Assembly: GCA_027575805.1 (NCBI GenBank) | Contig: JANBPU010000248.1 | Span: forward strand, 1 to 23,498 | Reading direction: 5' to 3' | DNA length: 23,498 nucleotides | Origin: Mycoemilia scoparia | Taxonomy: Eukaryota; Kickxellomycota; Kickxellomycetes; Kickxellales; Kickxellaceae | Shown: positions 18,156 to 23,498 of the stretch, piece by piece | Position numbering within the stretch: position 1 is the first letter of the stretch | How the letters are laid out: each line of letters starts with the position of its first letter | Made by a program: the position numbers and the translations under genes | The notes under the pieces: model-generated | Told to the model about the DNA's origin: nothing | Database searches by the model: none | The model's input: only the letters and a program-made list of their open reading frames with translations

Positions 18156-18776
18156 ATGAAAATTTCGCTCTCTTTCGCTACTGTTGCATCCGCATCCTTG
18201 TTGGTTGGCTTGTCTGTCGCATCTGGTCTTCCCGTCAATCAGCATCATGAGCATGAACATGACCAAGATGCCAGTGGGAGTGGTAGTGTAGCTAATTCCA
18301 ATATTCTGGCCGGTATTCTTGGGCCTATTTATAACAGTCTCACTGGCGGCGGACTTCTTCAATTAAGTGGCGGGCCAGTCGGAGCAGGAGGCGCCGACCA
18401 GAAGGCTCAGAGCAAAGCTGATAACAACGGAAAAGGTAACGGAGAGGTTGACGATCACCACCACCAAGAAGGCAAAAATTACGACAACGATGCTGCTAAT
18501 AGTGGCAGCGGTGGTGATGTTGATGGTGATAGTAGTGGTAGTGAAGTCGATAAATTTGCGGCTGCTTATGAAGGGATTAGGCATAATGATCAGATTGTTG
18601 AGTATATTCAAACACGCTGGAGAATTGAAAGGGAAAAGGAAGTTAAAAAGTTGCTCTTTAGGGAGGCTGAGAAATCTCATGATAAAGCGGCGGTCTTGTT
18701 CTATGCAGATCATCCTAAGGATCATGACAACAATGATGATGGCCAAGGAAAATATGATAGTAATGGTGATGAGTAA
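18156..18776 (+). CDS. Predicted secreted hydrophilic protein, 206 residues
   Basis: The N-terminus is a classical signal peptide: MK, then a hydrophobic core (SFATVASASLLVGLSVASG), with cleavage likely after residue 23 or 24. A His/Glu/Asp-rich segment follows (HHEHEHDQD), then a short apolar Gly/Leu-rich stretch (NILAGILGPIYNSLTGGGLL, about 49-68), a Ser/Gly/Asp-rich linker and a charged helical segment at about 130-188 (IVEYIQTRWRIEREKEVKK). The end is acidic. There is no cysteine, so no disulphide-stabilised fold. I do not recognise the family; a wall-associated or effector-like protein is possible but unproven. It has its own TATA box and poly(A) signal. Confidence 0.82.
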   Translation: MKISLSFATVASASLLVGLSVASGLPVNQHHEHEHDQDASGSGSVANSNILAGILGPIYNSLTGGGLLQLSGGPVGAGGADQKAQSKADNNGKGNGEVDDHHHQEGKNYDNDAANSGSGGDVDGDSSGSEVDKFAAAYEGIRHNDQIVEYIQTRWRIEREKEVKKLLFREAEKSHDKAAVLFYADHPKDHDNNDDGQGKYDSNGDE

Positions 18777-18898
18777 ATGGTTTTTTGATATTTGTAACAA
18801 TTCATTCGCTTATTAGTTTGAGTATTCCATTTTGTGGACCACAACAAAATTTCCTTTTGTTTATTTAGTTTTATATATATATATATATTTAAAATTAA

Positions 18899-18904
18899 AA
18901 TAAA
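18899..18904 (+). terminator. Poly(A) signal candidate, 206-residue protein gene
   Basis: AATAAA lies about 125 bp after the stop, just past a TA dinucleotide run. Confidence 0.5.
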
Positions 18905-19078
18905 CTATCATCATCGTCTATAATATTTGAAATTAAAAAAATTGGCTCTTTTAATATCTTTTCAATAAGAATATCTCTAATTTAATTATATATCTCTGGA
19001 TTATATTTTCTGAATTATTTCAAACTTCATTTGTGATTGAGTATACATTTTCTTTAAATTAAGATACACAGTCAAGCT

Positions 19079-19094
19079 ATACTTTATAAAGTAT
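19079..19094. repeat. Perfect 16-bp palindrome
   Basis: ATACTTTATAAAGTAT is its own reverse complement. It could be a dimer-binding site or chance in AT-rich DNA. Confidence 0.6.
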
Positions 19095-19137
19095 GGATTT
19101 TTTTATATATTTAACATAGTTGGAATTAAATTCTGCT

Positions 19138-19241
19138 ATATGGGTAGTTATTTTTGAAGGGTGGCCATTTGCTAACAAACGTTGATTGCCCCTTTAACTG
19201 TTGGCCACCAAAAGGTGCCCTTCAAAAATTATGATCCATAT
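19138..19241. mobile_element. MITE-like element D (type 2), intact ends
   Basis: A 104-bp element bounded by ATATGGGTAGTTATTTTTG and, at the other end, CAAAAATTATGATCCATAT. The inverted repeats run on through GAAGGG. On the reverse strand the interior has TTTTGGTGGCC and GGGGCAATCA, the type 2 core. The two arms (GGGTGGCC and GGCCACC) can also pair, so nearly the whole element folds. Confidence 0.83.
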
Positions 19242-19257
19242 TTTTGCTTGTTTTTGA

Positions 19258-19271
19258 TTTTGACGTCAAAA
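19258..19271. promoter_or_regulatory. CRE-like palindrome (TGACGTCA)
   Basis: TTTTGACGTCAAAA is a perfect 14-bp palindrome containing the CREB/ATF-type bZIP site TGACGTCA. It sits in the 54-bp gap between two miniature elements, about 690 bp before the next ATG. Binding is inference. Confidence 0.4.
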
Positions 19272-19295
19272 GGTATCAAACAGCAGTTAGTGTTT

Positions 19296-19403
19296 GTTTG
19301 GGTAATAATTTTTGAAGATTGTGTCTTTTGGTAGTCAATAATTATAGGGGCAACCACAGTTGATTATCAAATAGAGCCAGTCCTCAAAAATAATCTCTCA
19401 TAT
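19296..19403. mobile_element. MITE-like element E (type 2)
   Basis: The left end, GTTTGGGTAATAATTTTTGA, and the right end, TCAAAAATAATCTCTCATAT, are imperfect inverted repeats. The core AATTATAGGGGCAACCACAG (19340-19359) matches the elements at 13854 and 21705. The left ATAT is mutated to GTTT. Same orientation as element F. Confidence 0.78.
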
Positions 19404-19766
19404 ATTAGTCAACCCAAAATGAACTCCTCCCCCTACCCAATAATATCATTCATAAATTGGTTTTTGACACCTCATTATCTAAGCCCAAAGAAATAATTTG
19501 TTATATATCACTTTGCTCTACAACAGATATACTCATCAAATGCTTTTATCAAATGCCCTCGTTCGTTTTATAACATATTATGTGTCAAAAACATTACTAC
19601 TGTTGCCCAGAAAATAACCTGAATATTTAACAAAATTGACACTATAATAGTTGGGATTTTATTCGGGTCCACCCACATGTGTGTGCCTATATGTTTGATT
19701 TGACATTTCAAGCAAGTCTGAGAGCATGTATGTAGAATATTATGGATCTATGCTTGGACTTGAAGG

Positions 19767-19774
19767 TATAAAAG
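19767..19774 (+). promoter_or_regulatory. TATA box of the 385-residue secreted protein gene
   Basis: TATAAAAG lies 197 bp before the ATG. No ATG occurs between the expected start site (about 19797) and 19964, which agrees with a true leader; it carries a short CAT repeat. Confidence 0.65.
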
Positions 19775-19963
19775 AACTTTCATTCCTCCCTCCATTCCTT
19801 AACTTTAAAACAGCAAACAAGTATCATCATCATCATCAACGACATCACCCTTTGTCTTATTTATTTTTTAACCTACACGCATACATCCGTGTCTATTTAA
19901 TTCGGTTATTACTTACAAGATCCAACCGCTCAACCAACTTACTTGCTTGCTTAATTCATCAAA

Positions 19964-21121
19964 ATGAGAATTCTGATTGCCTCGCTCTTCCTCTTTTCGT
20001 CCACTATCGTCTCTATCTCGGCATCTCCTACTCCCATTGTGGCGCACAAGCGCTATACCGGCGGTGATGTTGGTGCCAATTACAATGTTAACATCGAAGT
20101 TCCCGCTCATGGATACAAGTCGGATGGCCATTATCCAAAACATGGGGGTTATGGATACAAAAACAACGAGTACAGCATCTATGGACAACAACAACAACAA
20201 CAACAGCCACAGAAGTATGTTGTTGATGCCGATTGTGATGAAACCAAAGTTGGAAAATATATCGCTGTGAGACATGTTGAGGAGCCCAAAAATACATCTG
20301 ATGACTGTGAGGACAATAATGGAGATGTTGAACATAAGAATTATAACAGCGGTAGCGGTAGTGACGGTAAATATGAGGCTGGTAATGGCAACGTCCACTA
20401 TGATGATAAGATAAATGCCGACGGTTACCGTGACCAGTCTTATAATAATGATAACGGCGGAAGTGGCTATGAAGATGGTGCTAGTGATTGTGATAACGAT
20501 AACAATAATGGTGGAAGCGCAGGTCATGGTTATAATAAGTCAGTTGATGAGTATAAGTATGATAGAGAGAATAATAACAACAATGGGGGAGCTGGAAATG
20601 CTGGTAACAATGGTGATGCTCAGAGTTATAAAGCCCATGGTAACGACGAAGATAATTCGAACAGCAACAACAGCAACAGCAATTCTGGTGATGGCCAGAA
20701 CGGCGATAAGTACCACTACAAGGCCGATGGTGATGATAACCAGACCAATGGTAATAACAGGGTTAGTGGAAGCGATGGTAACAATGGTGATAACCAGAAT
20801 CACAAGTCAGAAGATGATGGCGACAAAAAGGATTATTCACACCATAATGGTTGCACTAATGGCGCCAGCGGCAGTGGGCAAGATTGCAAGTCTCCAACTA
20901 ATGGAGCCATGACCCTCAATACTGACAACAACACCAATGACTATAATAATGCTGGAAATGGTAGCAACAGCAATGGTGGCTATAAGGCAACTAGCGGCAA
21001 TGATGCTAGCTCTGGCCACAAAGAAGACAATGATGGTGCTTATAAGCAGTATTCTGGAAATTCCTCCTCCAATAAAAACAGTGACGGAGTTGATTGCAGC
21101 GAAGATAAGCCTGCCTACTAA
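19964..21121 (+). CDS. Predicted secreted Asn/Gly/Asp-rich protein with a Kex2-type site, 385 residues
   Basis: The signal peptide is clear: MRIL, then hydrophobic residues up to SISA, with cleavage likely after Ala20. Lys29-Arg30 follows (VAHKR, then YTGG), a good Kex2 processing site that would remove a short propeptide. The mature part has a Tyr/His/Lys/Gly segment (HGYKSDGHYPKHGGYGYK), a Gln run, and then about 300 residues dominated by Asn, Gly, Asp and Ser, with recurring Tyr-Lys or His-Lys pairs (GYK, SYK, HYK, NHK, AYK). Six cysteines occur, five of them preceded by Asp, in otherwise disordered-looking sequence. A matrix or wall protein is plausible. The family is not recognised and no catalytic motif is seen. 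The ATG has AAA before it (A at -3). Confidence 0.85.
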   Translation: MRILIASLFLFSSTIVSISASPTPIVAHKRYTGGDVGANYNVNIEVPAHGYKSDGHYPKHGGYGYKNNEYSIYGQQQQQQQPQKYVVDADCDETKVGKYIAVRHVEEPKNTSDDCEDNNGDVEHKNYNSGSGSDGKYEAGNGNVHYDDKINADGYRDQSYNNDNGGSGYEDGASDCDNDNNNGGSAGHGYNKSVDEYKYDRENNNNNGGAGNAGNNGDAQSYKAHGNDEDNSNSNNSNSNSGDGQNGDKYHYKADGDDNQTNGNNRVSGSDGNNGDNQNHKSEDDGDKKDYSHHNGCTNGASGSGQDCKSPTNGAMTLNTDNNTNDYNNAGNGSNSNGGYKATSGNDASSGHKEDNDGAYKQYSGNSSSNKNSDGVDCSEDKPAY

Positions 21122-21494
21122 AGTAATTTACCAGCTACATATGCTTAAACCTGTTTCCTAGTCTTGGTCTTGTTTAATGGTGTTGAAATCCACAACAAAC
21201 ATTTTCACTCATTTAGACTTTAAACGACTTTTACCTTACTTTGTTCTTTGTTTATCAAGAATATATTATAAATAAATAAGATGCCCAAGGTACTGAAATA
21301 TAGGCGAATTATATTTATTATTTCAAATTGGTAGAGTCTCCCTTAAAAAGATGGTGCTAGATTAACCTCCATATTAACAGCATAAAATGTATGGTCAAGT
21401 CCTTATTAGACGCTATTTAATAGCTTGTAAATTCAATTGACATATTAGCTAAAGCGCAACAAGACATTTACACAATTACTACTAACTAGTTGAA
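21122..21494. other. 3' UTR and spacer
   Basis: AT-rich, no coding region. A poly(A) signal is at 21271. Confidence 0.6.
21271..21276 (+). terminator. Poly(A) signal candidate, 385-residue protein gene
   Basis: AATAAATAA lies 150 bp after the stop codon. Confidence 0.6.
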
Positions 21495-21709
21495 TCAAAC
21501 AAAACCGCTTGTAATAAACCTAAAATAACTACAAAAATAAAAGCCTAGAAAGCATATATCACACAATAATCCATAATTCATAGGGTTCATGTACTTATAA
21601 AACATACCATTTAACATGTTTATTAATTGTAAATTTATAACTGTTTTCTCGCAAATCCCATTGAGCAAGCTGGTTAATATTTGTGTTATCAAACTGTTTC
21701 TAACATATA
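21495..21709 (-). repeat. Dispersed 216-bp repeat, copy 2 (inverted)
   Basis: Near-identical to 1382-1597 on the opposite strand, about 20 kb away. Its right edge (CTAACATATA) coincides with the left end of the miniature element at 21705. A reading frame of 89 codons starting inside that element crosses the repeat on the - strand; it is not supported as a gene. Confidence 0.88.
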
Positions 21710-21825
21710 GGAGATAATTTTTGAAGGGTAAATTTTGGTGACTGATGATTATAGGGGCAATCACAGCTAAATTGATATCTAGTTTTACTAGTAAACTTTC
21801 ATCCTTTAAAAATTGTGATCCATAT
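21705..21825. mobile_element. MITE-like element F (type 2), abutting the dispersed repeat
   Basis: The left end, ATATAGGAGATAATTTTTGA, and the right end, AAAAATTGTGATCCATAT, are inverted repeats about 121 bp apart. The core GATTATAGGGGCAATCACAG (21747-21766) is the best-preserved type 2 core. It lies exactly at the edge of the 216-bp repeat, where copy 1 has an AT run, consistent with insertion into an ATAT target. Confidence 0.82.
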
Positions 21826-22079
21826 GGTCAAATATTGCCTTGTAAAATATAATTTTCAATTTATTAAAATATTGCTAGAGAAATATTCCTATAGGTTTAT
21901 TGATACCAGAGTTAGACTGACCTAGAGAATACATATGCAAGCATTGACTATTGTCTATGATAAGCCAGAGTTTACACCATTTTGACTATCTTGCTAAAAG
22001 GCTATCCTAAAGCTAACATTGACTTTAGAGTATAGATATTATAACTAAAGAATATAAATGGAGCCTATGAACCTTTACA
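21826..22079. other. AT-rich spacer, nothing recognised
   Basis: No coding region, RNA gene or repeat beyond AT-rich background could be supported. Confidence 0.5.
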
Positions 22080-22243
22080 TTGCCTGTTGGGCCGTGATGA
22101 TTCACACCCACATATAATAACCCAGAATCATTCTGGGTGATCCTGGATTGATCTGAATGATTCTGAATCATAGCGATCTATCCACTTTCATTAGTAAATT
22201 CTTTTATTAGCATTTTTATGATAATTTTGAGAAACAACACTCT

Positions 22244-22323
22244 CATTTTACCTTTATATAATCATACTGTTATTTATTTAAATAAAGTTGTGGTTGAAAG
22301 GATTTGAATGAGTACAAATTATT
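22244..22323 (+). repeat. Direct repeat, copy 1 of the 573-bp-spaced duplication
   Basis: It shares TATATAATCATACT, TTATTTATTT and AATAAAGTTGTRGTTGAAAGG with 22817-22903 in the same order. Flanking sequence, including the CCTATTYCATTC block and the pair of ATTCAGAAT words, also aligns, so the duplicated unit is several hundred bases. Confidence 0.8.
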
Positions 22324-22690
22324 TACACCTTTATATAATTTACCCCAAATGATTCCTTAACGCTTCATTCTAATCCCTATTCATTCTGAACGATTAACTC
22401 TCATTCATTTTTATTCTAACCCATTCTGAGCCATTCTTTCCCGTTCAGAATCATCCCTTCTCGTTCTGAATCATTCAGATTTATTCAGAATGATTCCTTT
22501 CCATTCAGGACCATCCTTAACAGTACTGAATCCTCTTGTAAGACTTTTCTACAACTTCCTGTCAGGCCATGTTTATCCCTAACCACCTGTGGCCTGTCAT
22601 TGCCAATGCCAATATTATTATTAGGCTATGGCCAACATGATCCATCACTAACAATTCTGAATGAAATTAGTTTGTCCTGAATGATCCAGA

Positions 22691-22725
22691 GTCATTCTGA
22701 TTAACTGAAAGTTAATCAGAGTGAT
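22691..22725. repeat. Long hairpin with 11-bp perfect stem
   Basis: TCTGATTAACT (22696-22706) and AGTTAATCAGA (22710-22720) pair perfectly around a GAA loop. With a few wobble pairs the stem extends outward into the surrounding TTCWGAA-type words. Confidence 0.72.
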
Positions 22726-22816
22726 CCTGAATCAACTAGAATTCCAATACAAGGATTATAATCCTCACTTTCCTTTTTAATAGTTTAGTTAGTTCAATGA
22801 AGAGTTTCTCCATCTT

Positions 22817-22903
22817 CATTACCTTTTATATAATCATACTTTTATTTATTTAGAAATAAAGTTGTAGTTGAAAGGATTTGAAGAGTTATAGTTACAAATC
22901 ATT
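22817..22903 (+). repeat. Direct repeat, copy 2 of the 573-bp-spaced duplication
   Basis: Second copy of 22244-22323 with several substitutions and a few small insertions, indicating an old duplication. Confidence 0.8.
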
Positions 22904-23160
22904 ATTATTCATCCTGAATTATTTTTCCCCATCCTATTTCATTCAGGATGATTCTCATCTAATATTCTTTCATCATATTCCCTTCTCTTTGTTCAGAGCC
23001 ATTCTGAATGATCCCTTTTTATTCTACTTTCTATGCACCCTTGTGCTTTGCCTTTCCCTCCTGTTCTGAATGATTCTTGCCCATTCAGAATGAAAGTTTT
23101 TCAGTAACAACTTTTTAGAATAGTTGAGGCTTGTCCTAGATGACCCTGGTCTGTCAATTA

Positions 23161-23498
23161 TTATAAAATGCCAAAGAAGCATCATCATTAAAATATATAC
23201 CACTATTCTTGTCTTGGTTATTCATTGCAGGTTCAAAGATATAGTTGCTTGAAATATTGAGTGAAAAAAAAGAAACATGACTAATAAAAAATGGTGTCAA
23301 ATCAAATGTATTTTAGTTATACAATTATACCTAAAAATGTCATTTGGAACTCTATACATACTACTTAGCAAATTGCTTTTTTAAAGATAAATAAAGCCTA
23401 TAGACTAACTCAGAGCAAAAAAAAAAAAAATTAAAACTGTCTAAAACTAAAACCCCAATTATCCAATTGATGAGAGTAAATAGAATGAACTCACAAAA
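23161..23498. other. AT-rich end of the window
   Basis: No gene supported. It contains a run of 14 A at 23417-23430. Confidence 0.5.

Larger units (their letters stand above)
18777..19766. other. Spacer with two MITE-like elements between secreted-protein genes
   Basis: Very AT-rich and without a supported coding region. It contains a TA run at about 18871-18888, a poly(A) signal, a perfect palindrome at 19079-19094, two miniature elements and a CRE-like palindrome between them. Confidence 0.6.
22080..23160. repeat. Degenerate palindromic TTCWGAA-type repeat region
   Basis: Words of the type ATTCTGAATGATTC and their reverse complement (ATTCAGAATGA) recur at least ten times in about 1.1 kb, in both orientations, at irregular spacing. 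The motif is near-palindromic. No protein is encoded. The spacing does not fit a heat-shock element array. It looks like an old satellite or the remains of a repeat-rich mobile element. Confidence 0.7.

Noticed and set aside
19913..20527. 204-codon frame on the - strand
   Set aside because: It is antisense to the Asn/Asp-rich secreted protein; its Ile/Val-rich product is the mirror of AAT/GAT codons.
21495..21764. 89-codon frame on the - strand across the dispersed repeat
   Set aside because: It begins inside a miniature element, differences from copy 1 include amino-acid changes, and there is no family match. Treated as repeat DNA.
22080..23160. Heat-shock-element array
   Set aside because: The TTC/GAA blocks are separated by 1 or 3 bases rather than the regular 2 and occur far from any gene start.
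1..23498. CRISPR array, rRNA or tRNA genes
   Set aside because: No regularly spaced identical repeats with unique spacers and no rRNA or tRNA signature were found.

Overview
The window looks like nuclear DNA from a filamentous, probably early-diverging fungus (Mucoromycota-like; this assignment is tentative). The reasons are large intronless genes in AT-rich spacers full of microsatellites, a fungal-type trihelix (Myb/SANT-like) regulator with long homopolymer tracts, a protein with an Mso1-like Sec1-binding motif, TATA boxes and AATAAA signals, and small secreted hydrophilic proteins with clear signal peptides and one Kex2-type site. Nothing looks bacterial: there are no operons, Shine-Dalgarno sites or CRISPR arrays.

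Layout. (1) 1-237 is the 3' end of a charged Lys/His/Asp-rich protein whose start lies outside the window. (2) 238 to about 7800 has no convincing gene. Its left part is AT-rich with microsatellites, one copy of a 216-bp dispersed repeat and one miniature inverted-repeat element. Its right part (about 5290-7800) is richer in GC and is probably the upstream region of the next gene. (3) 8293-11127 (+) is a large trihelix transcription factor with a charged helical C-terminal segment. It faces, tail to tail, 11359-13464 (-), a low-complexity protein with a candidate Mso1-type motif. Their stop codons are 231 bp apart. (4) 13465-16163 is a spacer with two more miniature elements. (5) 16164-17480 (+) is adenylosuccinate synthase, the one unambiguous housekeeping gene. 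(6) 18156-18776 (+) and 19964-21121 (+) encode two predicted secreted, hydrophilic, low-complexity proteins, each with a TATA box upstream and a poly(A) signal downstream. (7) 21122-23498 has no gene. It holds the second, inverted copy of the 216-bp repeat abutting another miniature element, then about 1.1 kb of degenerate palindromic TTCWGAA-type repeats containing a roughly 573-bp-spaced duplication.

The genes do not form an obvious pathway: a regulator, a possible exocytosis factor, a purine enzyme and secreted proteins. The main non-genic signal is a family of 104-140 bp MITE-like elements (six copies, two internal-sequence types) with ATTTTTGAAGGG-type terminal inverted repeats, ATAT at most ends and, in one type, a strongly conserved internal core. 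A second point of interest is translational: the regulator has a 31-codon upstream ORF whose stop overlaps the first in-frame ATG as ATGA.
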